From positions 3,286,001 to 3,350,000 of the forward strand of contig NC_058193.1 of assembly GCF_907165205.1 (NCBI RefSeq): DNA of 64,000 bases, written 5' to 3'. Origin of the DNA: Coccinella septempunctata. Taxonomy: Eukaryota; Arthropoda; Insecta; Coleoptera; Coccinellidae. Of the stretch, positions 35,540-46,191 are shown in pieces; position 1 is the first letter of the stretch, and every line of letters starts with the position of its first letter. Made by a program: the position numbers and the translations under genes. The notes below the pieces were generated by a model. That model was not told where the DNA came from. It worked only from the letters and a program-made list of their open reading frames with translations, and ran no database searches.

Positions 35540-36430
35540 TCAGTTGATGTGTTGGAAGAGTCATTCGATTTATTCACAGATGCGCATATGGACCATATTC
35601 CGATATCGGGTAAGAGCATCCGTTTGATTTGAATTTTGTGTTATTTGCTCCTGAATCTGTGGTGTAATACTGGAGTTTGCTTAGGGTGTGCCAGCTCACT
35701 TTGCCGAGTAGGCTGCGATTTTTACTTGAACACCACAGAATCTCGTGCGTTGCCATTCATAGCAATCAAGCACCAAGGACTCCATACTGACCAGAAAGGG
35801 TGAAGATAGAAATGCCGCCGGCGTTCTATTTGGAAAAGACGGCCATCCAGCAAGCTACAAAGAATACAGTAAATTTAAGCTGGTGGCAGGAAAACATAAA
35901 ACTCTCCAAAAATCGGCACAATAACAGCACCGAACGTCCAGAAGAAAGTAAATTCCACACCCAAAGAAGATAGGAAGTAAGGTGAGGCAATTAAGCCCGC
36001 GAGAGATGAAACCGCGAAAGAAAAAGCCAGAAGCAGAAGAAGATTGGAAAGTCGCTGAATCCGCCGATGAGCTAGACACTTTTACAGAAAAAAGATTCAA
36101 CAAAATAACAAAAAACTGCAAGGAATATTCGGTAAACTAAACAAATGGATCTTACAACTTGGAAAAATTCCCTTATGATAGTTTCCTGGAGAAAAGATTA
36201 TATTATACATAAATTGAAGAGGCCATATATGTGGATGATTCATCATGAACAAATAACGAGAAAGTCCTTATTCTACAAAGTTTATTTCAGATGGCTGACG
36301 ACTTTCGGGAACGAATTTCGGAACTTTCACATCATCGCCTTATCGAGTCAAAGATATAATCCAAGGTCAAGCTATAAAACAACAATAAATCTTGAAAAAA
36401 GCAGTTCATTATTCAATCAATCTATCAAAC
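35540..36430 (+). other. Unidentified, possible coding remnant
   Basis: Less AT-rich than its surroundings from 35580 to 36080. One frame around 36020-36120 reads EEDWKVAESADELDTFTEKR and continues through a few stops with FRERISELSHHRLIESKI near 36300. The composition looks protein-like, but I recognise no family, there is no long open frame, and splice sites are not evident. It could be a dead exon or an old element. Confidence 0.25.
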
Positions 36431-36439
36431 AATAACTGA

Positions 36440-36727
36440 AAATCTAATTCATTTCTACACTATAGATGATGATGATAAGTTGCTGATATATGGAGTGTTC
36501 ATCAGTGAAACAATACAAAAAAATAAAATTTCCTCCAAAATAAAACATGTATAACTCTGAAGATATTCCCTCACTAATGTCATGGCCTTCTATAAATCGC
36601 CAGACCTTTACTCAGTAGAATATTACTTATGAGAAAAATTAGAGGAAATGATTTATGCTGGCCAGTTGATGCACAGAATATATATTCTTTTGATATAGAG
36701 CATTAAAATCTTGAAAAGCAAACAATA
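36440..36727. other. Left flank of the BEL/Pao insertion, no gene recognised
   Basis: AT-rich; may include the extreme 3' end of the LINE whose tail resumes at 42884. The target site ATTAT occupies 36728-36732. Confidence 0.4.
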
Positions 36728-36732
36728 ATTAT

Positions 36733-36968
36733 TGTATTGTTTACATTCAAATCTTAACTAATATGTACCATGCGCATATACATTCCGTACTGTCCACGAA
36801 TATAGGGGCCGTATCAGTACCATACAGCGTCATTCTAGAATAAGCAGTCTATTCATTCACATCACTCATGTAACCAAATCGAACGAATATAGATATAAGG
36901 TTATTCAGTGTTTTTTATTCAACTCAATTCACAAATAGATCGAGTGAAAAATATCACAAGATCGAACA
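36733..36968 (+). repeat. 5' LTR of BEL/Pao element
   Basis: 236 bp, TGTATTG...GATCGAACA; no difference from the 3' LTR seen by eye. Confidence 0.92.
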
Positions 36969-37130
36969 TGGTCGCTTCGAGCCCGATATGAACCAAGCGA
37001 TATCAAATTCACACAACAACTCAGGTCCTTCGAATCAAACAAATCATACATCATTCAAGAAACCATTTCCAGTGCGAATAGTGTTTCCAAATCAGCTGAT
37101 CCAGTTTTGTGAACCTGCAGACAACACGGT

Positions 37131-37235
37131 ACCCATCAACAAGACAGCAGCGTTCCCATCAACAAGACAGCAGCGTTCCCATCAACAAGACAGCAGCGTT
37201 CCCATCAACAAGACAGCAGCGTTCTCATCAACAGA
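37131..37235 (+). repeat. 23-bp tandem repeat in the BEL/Pao leader
   Basis: Four full units of CCCATCAACAAGACAGCAG plus CGTT, the last followed by a degenerate partial unit. They lie in the untranslated leader between primer site and gag. Because 23 is not a multiple of three, the short open frames across it are meaningless. Confidence 0.9.
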
Positions 37236-37377
37236 GTTATTCAACCGACGAAAGCATTCTCAAAACTCGAAGTGTTTACCAAGAAATCTCAAGTAAGCCT
37301 TCCTTCTTTAATTTCCGAATTCCTTGATTCATTCTGAATTGCTTATTATTGCATGTTATAGATTCTTATTTGTCAAA

Positions 37378-39489
37378 ATGTCTGAAGAACAAATCAAAAC
37401 CTTACATTTCAAACGAGGTAGTATCAAAGCACAAATCACGCGTTTTGCAAAATTTTTAGTAACCATAACAGATGGTAGTAATTTAGAAGAGCTAAATACA
37501 CGTTTTGAAAAAATTGAACCGCTTTGGAATCATTTAAATGATATTCAAACTGAATTAGAGTTCATTGATAAAAATACGACAACTGAAGATCATCTTTCTG
37601 AAAGAACGGAACTTGAAAATTCTTATTTCAAAGCTATTGGCCAAGCAAAGAAGTTGATAAAACAATTTACACCTATTGATATAAACTCTTCTTCCAGCAC
37701 CCACAATTTCCAAAATAATTCCAATAGTTCGATAATTCAAAATACAAATTCAAAGCTACCAAAATTAAATTTACCTGAATTCTATGGAGCATATGAAAAG
37801 TGGCTTCAATTCTCTGATACATACAAAGCAATGATTCATAACTGCCAATCTATCAATAAAATTCAAAAGTTTTGGTATTTGAAATCTTGTATAAAAGGTG
37901 AAGCTGCAAATGTTCTGACAGCTTTGGAAGTATCTGAAGCAAATTACGATAAAGCGTGGGATCTCCTCTGCGAACGTTATCAAAACAAACGAGTCATTAT
38001 TCAAACTCATTTGAATGCCATAACTGATCTTCAGAATGTGCAAAAAGAGTCTCATATTTTACTCAGGAATATAATTGATACTGTCAATCAGCATCTCAGA
38101 AGTCTTGAATCTTTAGGATTAACTGTAGACAAATGGGACACCATCATTATTCACTTAGTTTCAGCCAAACTAGATGTAACCACTAAACGTGAATGGGAAG
38201 AACATGCATTAAATATTAAATCCGATTTACCTACATTCAAAGAATTCACTTCATTTCTAAATCAAAGATGTCAATTGCTAGAGGGTTTACACTCGAACAA
38301 AAAAGTCTTTAATTCAACACCAAGACATCCAGCTAAAAGAAATTTTCACGATTCAAGTGTTGCGCATGTTGCTACCACAGATCCAGTATGCATTTTTTGC
38401 AAAAAGGATCACTTCATATTCACATGTGAAAATTTTCTAAAACTCAGTGTACCACAACGTATAAGTGAAGTCAGAAAACTCAATGCATGCAATAACTGTC
38501 TACGTAAGGGACACTCATCAAGGGATTGTAAAAATCAACATTCTTGCAAAAAATGTTCTCTGCGACACAATACTTTATTACATTTAGATAAGGAAAAATC
38601 TTCTACAGAAACCAACTCAGCGCTTCCTCAAAAACATGAAACTAGTAATTCACAATCTATTTCTAATATTTCACAATCAACTCTCACTGCTTGCTCTGCG
38701 GAATATACGCATAGTGATTCATATGTTATGCTTCCTACAGCAATCTTACTTATTTTTGATAAATACGGAAATACTCATAAATGCCGAGCTATTCTCGATA
38801 ACTGCTCTCAGTCAAATTTCATTACTGAAAAATTATTCAAAATGTTACAACTCCCTACATCAAAAGTCACTCATTCAGTTGAAGGTTTCGGTTCAAACAT
38901 AACATCCGTACTCCACAAAACATGGGCTACTTTGAAGTCGAAATCAAATTCTTATATTCTAAAGGATGTACCTTTTTTGATATCCGATAAAATAACAAAG
39001 GATTTACCCGCTATTTCATTCAACATCAATAATCTCAAAATTCCATCTAATATTGTTTCGGCAGATGAAGCATTCAATGAAACCGGTCCAATTGATTTAC
39101 TTATTGGAGCTTCTATTTTTTGGGATTTAATTTCTATTGGACGCATAAATTTACCGGGTCATCAAGCGATTCTACAAAAAACAAAACTTGGTTGGATATT
39201 TTCCGGTCCTCTACCGATATCACATGCAACCACCTCAAGTTCAATTTGCAATATAACATTACAAAATGATAATATTCATGATTTGCTAGAGCGCCTTTGG
39301 AAAATTGAAGAATATCCAATACAAACTCAATATTCCCCAGAGGAAGAAGAATGCGAGAAACATTTTCTAGAAACCACGTTTCGTGATGAAACGGGCAGAT
39401 TTATTGTCAGTTTGCCTACAAAGGAAAGCATAAACCAGCTTGGTGAATCTTTCGACGTCGGTCGCACTCAGACGATTCTATGCCGATGA
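37378..39489 (+). CDS. BEL/Pao Gag and protease portion of polyprotein
   Basis: Start chosen at the ATG at 37378 (MSEEQIKTLHF), the first Met of the frame; the TTG upstream is unlikely. A coiled N-terminus is followed by a DUF1759-type Gag region (~125-290, KLPKLNLPEFYGAYEKW). Next are two CCHC knuckles at ~337 (C-x2-C-x4-H-x4-C) and ~370, and a third Cys/His set at ~389. The retropepsin-like region has its active-site aspartate at ~474 in LDNCSQSNFIT, where DNCS stands in place of the usual D-S/T-G-S. The block LLIGASIFWDLI and LGWIFSGPL then leads to RT. The frame ends at 39487-39489 after a frameshift near 39450-39465; RT continues in another frame. Confidence 0.88.
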   Translation: MSEEQIKTLHFKRGSIKAQITRFAKFLVTITDGSNLEELNTRFEKIEPLWNHLNDIQTELEFIDKNTTTEDHLSERTELENSYFKAIGQAKKLIKQFTPIDINSSSSTHNFQNNSNSSIIQNTNSKLPKLNLPEFYGAYEKWLQFSDTYKAMIHNCQSINKIQKFWYLKSCIKGEAANVLTALEVSEANYDKAWDLLCERYQNKRVIIQTHLNAITDLQNVQKESHILLRNIIDTVNQHLRSLESLGLTVDKWDTIIIHLVSAKLDVTTKREWEEHALNIKSDLPTFKEFTSFLNQRCQLLEGLHSNKKVFNSTPRHPAKRNFHDSSVAHVATTDPVCIFCKKDHFIFTCENFLKLSVPQRISEVRKLNACNNCLRKGHSSRDCKNQHSCKKCSLRHNTLLHLDKEKSSTETNSALPQKHETSNSQSISNISQSTLTACSAEYTHSDSYVMLPTAILLIFDKYGNTHKCRAILDNCSQSNFITEKLFKMLQLPTSKVTHSVEGFGSNITSVLHKTWATLKSKSNSYILKDVPFLISDKITKDLPAISFNINNLKIPSNIVSADEAFNETGPIDLLIGASIFWDLISIGRINLPGHQAILQKTKLGWIFSGPLPISHATTSSSICNITLQNDNIHDLLERLWKIEEYPIQTQYSPEEEECEKHFLETTFRDETGRFIVSLPTKESINQLGESFDVGRTQTILCR

Positions 39490-41839
39490 GAAAAAACTTT
39501 CAAAAAATCCTGAATTGAAGGAACAATATGTCTCATTCATGAATGAATACGAGAACCTCGGACACATGACCAAAATAAATACGTCGAATGATTCAATTCG
39601 AAATACGATCTTCTATTTACCTCATCATGGAGTAATGAAAACATCTAGCACGACGACAAAACTTCGTGTTGTATTTGACGGTTCATCAAAAACTTCAAGT
39701 GGCATCTCCTTGAACGATGTTTTAAAAGTGGGTCCCACGATACAGAACGATTTGTTTACAATAGTTATTAGGTTTCGAACTTACAAGTACGTGGTGACAG
39801 CTGATATAGAGAAAATGTATCGAATGGTAAAAATACGACCTGATCAGCGGGATCTACAACGAATATTATGGCGTTCAGACCAATCTCAAGAACTTTGTCA
39901 TTATAAACTAAACACAGTTACTTATGGAACTGCCAGCGCTGCATTTCTTGCTATTAGAGCTTTATTCCAAGTTGCTAAGGAAAATGAAACAAAATTTCCT
40001 AAAGCTAGTCAAGTTATCAAGTCCAGTTTTTATGTGGATGACTTACTAACCGGCTTCGATTCCATCGAAGATGGAAAGAAAGTTCTGTCAGAACTAGTGC
40101 ATATCTTAAGTTCCGCTGGTTTCAATCTAAGAAAATTTGTCTCAAACAATTGCGAAATCTTAGAACACACCACTCAAGTTAAATCTGAATCAACTCAAAC
40201 CTTTATTACCAATGATGAAACAACTAAAACGCTAGGTTTGATATGGAACTCAGCAGATGATATTTTCAAATACACTGTATCCTATAATCAATCATCTAAT
40301 GTCACAAAACGCACGATACTGTCAGCAGTGGCTCAAATTTTTGACCCTTTAGGTCTTATAGGACCTTGTACAATCAAAGCCAAAATTATCATTCAGAAGC
40401 TTTGGCAACTAGGTTTACATTGGGACGAAAGTCTTCCAGTCAATTTACATTCTGCATGGATCGAGTTCTCTAGTCAAATACTTTATTTACACTCAATAAA
40501 CGTTGCCAGACACATAATCTGTTCAGATCCTATTTCCATTGAATTACACTGTTTCGGAGATGCTTCGGAAAAAGCTTACGGAACTTGTTGTTATCTTCGA
40601 TCTGTTGATCAATTCAACCAAATTCATATTCATTTAGTTTGCGCAAAATCTCGCGTCGCACCTCTTAAAATGATAACGTTACCTAAACTCGAACTCTGCG
40701 CGGCTCTTTTGAGTATTCAGCTTTCTCAAAAGGTTCTACAAGCCATGTCTGATAAAATTGATAACACTTATTATTGGAGTGATTCCAGCATTGCATTAGC
40801 TTGGATAAATACTGAACCACATCAACTCAAAACGTTTGTAGCGAATCGAGTAACTGAAATACAGCAGTTTTCAAACAAAAATCAGTGGGGTCACGTTCCT
40901 TCAGAATCAAGTCCAGCAGATATTATATCACGAGGCATTAATCCAAAGGAATTAATGGAATGCAATTTATGGTGGAAGGGTCCTGTTTGGTTATCCCGAG
41001 AAAAATCTTTCTGGCCCAAAACCGATATTTTGCCCCAATCGGAAATTCCAGAAATCAAAAAAACTGATCTTACTCTAATCATAATGACAGACTCTCAAGA
41101 TATCAGTATCATTGATCGGTTCTCTTCACTCACAAAACTCCACAGAGTTATAGCCTTTTGCCTACGGTTTATAAATAACTCAAAAATCTCAATTCCTGAA
41201 AATCGTTTTGCAGGTAAACTATCAAAATCTGAAATCGATAATTCTCTTAATACGATTTGTAAACTAGTTCAAAGAAACGCATTTCCTTCAGAGTTTGTAT
41301 CTCTAGAAAAATCCAAACAGATATCCCCAAATAGTAAAATTGTATCTTTGAATCCATTCATGGACAAAAATGGTTTGATCAGAGTGGGAGGAAGACTCAA
41401 ACATTCCAACCTCACTTACAACCAAAAGCATCCAATTCTATTACCTCATCATTGCAATTACACTAAATTGGTAATAAGGCATGAGCATTTGAGGCATCTA
41501 CATGCAGGTGCTCAAGCTACTCTTGCAGCTGTTAGATCAAAATTTTGGCTAATCAACGGACGTAGCGCTGTTCGAGGAGTTTTACGCAGGTGTGTAACTT
41601 GCTTCAGATCAAAACCAATAGAAAGTCGATATCAAATGGGAGATATCCCAAATTCACGTTTAAAACCACAACGCCCATTTGCAACAACAGGCATAGATTT
41701 TGCAGGTCCTTTTCACATTAAAGATGGCAGAACGAAAAATAGAAAAATTATCAAATGCTATTTATGCATTTTCGTTTGCTTCGTCACGAAAGCAGCTCAT
41801 CTCGAACTGTCTGAAGATCTCGTCAGAGTCATTTCTTAA
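39440..41839 (+). CDS. BEL/Pao reverse transcriptase, RNase H and integrase N-terminus
   Basis: Overlaps the preceding frame by ~50 bp because of the frameshift; no convincing start of its own, so it was once continuous with gag. RT: LRVVFDGSSKTSSGISLND, VTADIEKMYRMVKI (motif A) and FYVDDLLTG (catalytic YVDD at ~198). RNase H: HCFGDASEKAYG and YWSDSSIALAW. Integrase: an H-x3-H...C-x2-C zinc motif (~680-720) and the first catalytic D at ~751 (TGIDFAGPF). The frame ends at 41837-41839 after a second small shift near 41815-41830. No internal stop in ~800 codons, which argues that the element is young. Confidence 0.88.
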   Translation: MVNLSTSVALRRFYADEKKLSKNPELKEQYVSFMNEYENLGHMTKINTSNDSIRNTIFYLPHHGVMKTSSTTTKLRVVFDGSSKTSSGISLNDVLKVGPTIQNDLFTIVIRFRTYKYVVTADIEKMYRMVKIRPDQRDLQRILWRSDQSQELCHYKLNTVTYGTASAAFLAIRALFQVAKENETKFPKASQVIKSSFYVDDLLTGFDSIEDGKKVLSELVHILSSAGFNLRKFVSNNCEILEHTTQVKSESTQTFITNDETTKTLGLIWNSADDIFKYTVSYNQSSNVTKRTILSAVAQIFDPLGLIGPCTIKAKIIIQKLWQLGLHWDESLPVNLHSAWIEFSSQILYLHSINVARHIICSDPISIELHCFGDASEKAYGTCCYLRSVDQFNQIHIHLVCAKSRVAPLKMITLPKLELCAALLSIQLSQKVLQAMSDKIDNTYYWSDSSIALAWINTEPHQLKTFVANRVTEIQQFSNKNQWGHVPSESSPADIISRGINPKELMECNLWWKGPVWLSREKSFWPKTDILPQSEIPEIKKTDLTLIIMTDSQDISIIDRFSSLTKLHRVIAFCLRFINNSKISIPENRFAGKLSKSEIDNSLNTICKLVQRNAFPSEFVSLEKSKQISPNSKIVSLNPFMDKNGLIRVGGRLKHSNLTYNQKHPILLPHHCNYTKLVIRHEHLRHLHAGAQATLAAVRSKFWLINGRSAVRGVLRRCVTCFRSKPIESRYQMGDIPNSRLKPQRPFATTGIDFAGPFHIKDGRTKNRKIIKCYLCIFVCFVTKAAHLELSEDLVRVIS

Positions 41840-42584
41840 ATGCTTAACCAGATTTGTATCAAGAAGGGGTGTTTGCACCGACATTTATAGTGATAATGGA
41901 ACTAATTTTGTAGGTACTGAACGTGAATTGAAAATTGTTTTATCTAACCTCGAGAACAATAGCCAGTTCAATGACTTTCTCAATTTGAATCAAATAAATT
42001 GGCACTTCTCTCCACCACATGCTCCTAATTTCGGAGGTTTGTGGGAAGCATGCGTAAAATCAACAAAATTTCATCTAAAAAGAATTGTTGGTAATTCTCA
42101 TTTGACTTTTGAGGGTCTATACACTGTAATAACTCAGGTTGAAGCAGTCCTCAACTCCCGACCCTTATCCCCAATGTCTAATGATCCTAATGATCTTTCA
42201 CCTCTAACTCCTGGTCATTTTCTTATTGGCGAACCATTGACCACTTTACCTCAAGATGACGTCAGACATGTGGCAAGCAACCGCTTGTCTCATTTCAAGA
42301 ATATTCAAAAACAAATGCAACATTTTTGGCAAAGATGGTCACATGAATACTTGAACCATCTCCAAGAAAGAATGAAATGGCGACAATCTACTCCCAATCT
42401 GGAAACAGGCATTTTGGTGCTACTCAAAGACGACAACACAGCTCCCTTATGCTGGAAAATGGGCCGTATCATCGATGTGTTTCCCGGCAAAGACGGAATA
42501 GTGCGTGTTGTGAATGTGAAAACCGCTAATGGAGTCTTTAAAAGACCAGTGTCGAAGATTTGTGTCCTACCAATAAACTCTTAG
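41700..42584 (+). CDS. BEL/Pao integrase C-terminal part
   Basis: Real homology starts near 41830; the upstream codons of this frame are noise. It holds the second catalytic D (~65, SDNGTNFVG) and E (~116, FGGLWEACV) of the integrase core. It ends with a DUF5641-type tail (MKWRQSTPNLETGILVLL, MGRIIDVFPG) and a TAG at 42582-42584. The D-E spacing is normal for BEL/Pao. The last residues lie ~50 bp upstream of the polypurine tract. Confidence 0.88.
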   Translation: MQVLFTLKMAERKIEKLSNAIYAFSFASSRKQLISNCLKISSESFLKCLTRFVSRRGVCTDIYSDNGTNFVGTERELKIVLSNLENNSQFNDFLNLNQINWHFSPPHAPNFGGLWEACVKSTKFHLKRIVGNSHLTFEGLYTVITQVEAVLNSRPLSPMSNDPNDLSPLTPGHFLIGEPLTTLPQDDVRHVASNRLSHFKNIQKQMQHFWQRWSHEYLNHLQERMKWRQSTPNLETGILVLLKDDNTAPLCWKMGRIIDVFPGKDGIVRVVNVKTANGVFKRPVSKICVLPINS

Positions 42585-42642
42585 AACAATAAGTCAGCTA
42601 TCATTATATTGTTGAAAGCCAACCCTTTCAAGGGGGGCGGCA

Positions 42643-42878
42643 TGTATTGTTTACATTCAAATCTTAACTAATATGTACCATGCGCATATACATTCCGTAC
42701 TGTCCACGAATATAGGGGCCGTATCAGTACCATACAGCGTCATTCTAGAATAAGCAGTCTATTCATTCACATCACTCATGTAACCAAATCGAACGAATAT
42801 AGATATAAGGTTATTCAGTGTTTTTTATTCAACTCAATTCACAAATAGATCGAGTGAAAAATATCACAAGATCGAACA
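42643..42878 (+). repeat. 3' LTR of BEL/Pao element
   Basis: 236 bp, same sequence as the 5' LTR; preceded by the polypurine run and a CA, followed by the ATTAT duplication. Confidence 0.92.
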
Positions 42879-42883
42879 ATTAT

Positions 42884-43740
42884 AGCATGTGCATGAGATA
42901 CAGTTTTAGCAGAGGTTAGCGTATCGGGGTACCATACAAATTGGTGTATGATACAAGAGCTTAGGGAAAAACCTCAGTAAAAAAACCCTTTCTCCCCGTG
43001 AGTGTAGTGGATTGTAATTGTTCACGAAATAAGCTGAAATATTCCATATTGAAAAGCATCTCGCAATGCAGAAATTGATTCTTTCTCCAAAAAAAAGAAA
43101 ATCCAGAAAGTCCTCTCCAAGATACCAGAAACATTTATCTGAAATAGAGAGAAAACAAAAGCAGAAAAAGGTAAAATAATAAAATTAAATTCAATATGTC
43201 AGATTGACCTAAAATTGACAACCCCATTCAAAAAAGATTCGGAAACTGCATGTATAGCTCTAAAACCATCCTGAAATTTATAAATCGGACAATGATTAAC
43301 CAGATGGTGTATGGTTTCTTCTGATTCCCCGCATTCACAACTGGGGCTATAAACTGAATTGCACCTGAAGAGCATACTATTGCAACGTCCGTGACCTGTT
43401 CTTATACGATTCAGAATACACCATATTTTCCTGGAAAGATCAAAACCAGGAACTCTATTCGAGGGATCAGTAACTAATTCTTTGTTGATAATAGTGCACC
43501 TATTCCATTCAGACTGCCAAAGATCTTTGTCCCTTATATTCGAATTAATAAAAGAGTTGGACCATAAGGATTTACGCGACTTCAGTCTTGGAATGGTATT
43601 TTCGGGAATATAGGATAGAATTCGGAACGAGTCGGGATAGGATTGGAATTTTTTCCAGGAATTCATAACCGCAGACTTTCTTCGAATATATTTAATTTTT
43701 CGAACTTCATCAAAAAACAATTGCAGATGTTATAACTTTG
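42884..43740 (-). pseudogene. LINE (jockey/R1-like) 3' part, copy B
   Basis: An open minus-strand frame 43720-43199 encodes the tail of a LINE ORF2: SYIPENTIPRLKSRKS, NRVPGFDLSRKIWCILNRI, RTGHGRCNSM, then CECGESEETIHHLVNHCPI, a C-x-C...H-H...H-x3-C cluster typical of the post-RT tail in this LINE group. It is the same family as 12690-13780 and is better preserved. The 5' end is truncated near 43740. The 3' UTR is cut at 42884 by the BEL/Pao insertion. Confidence 0.75.
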
Positions 43741-46185
43741 AGTTGAGTTGAGTGGTGAAGGTTCTTTCTAAAAAGCGAAAGAATTATTTGAAATCCTTTG
43801 AAACATTAAACCAGGATTTATGTGTCCGACCCTGGAATAATGAGTCGGTCTCAGCATGTGTCAATAATCTTCCATGTTTCTATAAATTCTGTTGATAAGT
43901 TCAGCTTTCATGATAGTCTAAGTATTTCTACGACTTTCGAAAATCACCCTGTAACTTTATTGGGTGAGACAGTAATTAATTTTTCTATAATCAATCCGTA
44001 CAGTTAGTCTCACTATTTCTCTGATAAAATTATGTGCAGTTACCCCCAAGGCACTCTGTATTTTGACACTGAATCTACTGAAGCAAGAATATCATTCGTC
44101 AACCTGAACGAAAAATGCTAAGAGTTTTTGAGTTAATAACCGAACGATTGCGAAACGATCATAACACAATTTTCAGTTGAGGCTGTATTTTTTACTGTCG
44201 ACTAAATATTATTGTTTTCAAAATAAAGGTTGAGTGAATGATGAAAATAAGGAAACCTTCTTTAAATATTTCAGCTGCTCTCATCATGAGTGTCTTAAAA
44301 GAGATGAGGAAAATTTGGAAACAAGGAGTTATGACATTATCGTTAACCTATCATGAACTCAACATTCTAATTTCAATCTTGCATTTCTTTTATACCTCAC
44401 TATTTGCTATCTGCAGCCCACACCTGTTGTGTCAAATAAACGGTGACATATTTTCCAACGGAAAAATGCGGAATACAAACGAGGTTCATAATATCATGAA
44501 AAACGAGACGAGTGTTGTTACCATCCAGACTTGCTTCCTCCAGTGAAAAAGTTTCAACGAAATTATGAAAAATGGGTCACATCCCACTTCCGTTTCGCTG
44601 AAAGAAAATTCTAGGATGGGGTGGAAATAAGGATAAATTGAAATAAATCACTTTTCATTAATTATTCATGATTGAAACACCAGGCGTGTTCAAATTATGG
44701 AGAAACTCATTTTTTGTGGGGATTGGACTAATTTGGTTGAAAGACAACATTCGGCAGTAATTTTCGATTGTACCTACTTTGGTTACACTTCCAATGATGA
44801 ACCTACAGAGGACGGCATTATAAAATTTCAAGAGAGGATTCAAAAACTGTTGTGTTAGTTTTTGGAATACCTACAAAATATTTTATTGCTCAGTTGCTTT
44901 CAGCCAATAGAAACTTCAGCGTAAATTCTTGCGATGCTTTTCCTTCAAGTGTATCCATGAATTAAACCGAGGGGGTCCTAATAATTATTGATTGAGAGCG
45001 AAGTTTTTTAGAATGATTAGTCTTAAAGGTAAAAGAACTATTGATGATATTATTCATTATCAAATTGGTTAACAATCAACTTGAATGTGGCAATATCAAC
45101 CCTAAATTGTTATCCTATGCTCTCGTGAGATGATTTAGGTGGTTGGAAACTAGAGTTCCCCTATTTAAAGGATGCTCGCACATTGTAATGAATTTAAGGA
45201 AAAACTAGATAAATTACATCACAGCTCCAATTCTTTGTGAAGGAAAATGAAAAATTACTTTGTCCTCACGAAATGATTGTTACTCTTGATGTTGTCGCTT
45301 ATGTTTTTGTCCTAATATTTGATCATTCACTTGATTTTCTTTTTTGAAACGAACTCCTCATTGTTAATTGATTGCTGTTCGTTTTTTATTTTAGTCCTAC
45401 GTATATCAATAATATTGTACTTATATTGATTTTATTACTGTTTTCCAAATATGATACGGCATGATTCTAGAAATAGAAAACTTCATTAGATTTACACATC
45501 TGTTTATTTTTTTCTTATTCAGTGAACACTTTGTTCTGAGTATTGAATTACCCGTTTGTTCCATACTGTGAATAAATAAATAAATATATAAATAAATGAA
45601 TAAAAAAATAAATAAATAAATAAATGAGTAGCTCAATAAAACTATCCTATCTTCTACCTGGATTGAAGTGAGCTTAATTTCTTGGCTGAATGAAATATGA
45701 TTTGACAAGAAGATTTTTCATTTATCTCCACTGAAAATTTCATCGACTTTTTCATCTATTCTTAAATCTAATGCACTCAGTCTTTCCCAAGTTCAGAATT
45801 AAATCATTAGATTTGCACGAAATTTGTATTGATATTTTTCTGAGAGAATATTTGAAAAGAAAACAATGTTGTGATTGTGTAGAATGATAAAAAGAAAAAT
45901 GATTATACTGGTACTCAATTAGGACTTGCAAGTAGAATGAAAATGTAATAAAATCATTATCATTGAAAAATATATACTGGCTGAAAAAATCGGAATAGAA
46001 GTTCAGTGGCACGACTCTCTCACTACGGCCCTGGTAGACAAAAAGGCCCAACATTCTATTGAATGCTTGCTCGTATCTATTGCTGTGCGCTTTCCATTTT
46101 GAGTATAGTTCAGTATACAAAATACGTATTTGCTCTGAATTGATGCAGAATTCAGTGTTCTACAACTTGTGGTTCATTATAATAT
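43741..46185. other. No gene recognised
   Basis: AT-rich; ORFs lack domains. Contains an (AAAT)n microsatellite at 45564-45630, annotated separately. Confidence 0.5.
45564..45630 (+). repeat. (AAAT)n microsatellite
   Basis: About fifteen imperfect AAAT/AATA units. Confidence 0.85.
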
Positions 46186-46191
46186 CATGTA

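Larger units (their letters stand above)
36733..42878 (+). mobile_element. BEL/Pao LTR retrotransposon, complete and young
   Basis: A 6146-bp element with two LTRs of 236 bp that I read as identical, flanked by the 5-bp duplication ATTAT (36728-36732 and 42879-42883), the length expected for BEL/Pao. TGG at 36969, right after the 5' LTR, suits a tRNA primer site, and a polypurine run (AAGGGGGGCGG) precedes the 3' LTR. Coding is gag-protease-RT-RNase H-integrase in one direction, but in three frames because of two one-base-scale shifts. Confidence 0.92.

Noticed and set aside
36969..36990. Assignment of the BEL/Pao primer site to a particular tRNA
   Set aside because: TGG follows the LTR as expected, but the next bases could not be matched to a tRNA with confidence.
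36988..37296. Open frames upstream of BEL/Pao gag
   Set aside because: They run through a 23-bp tandem repeat in the leader; the repeat changes frame each unit, so coding is not plausible.
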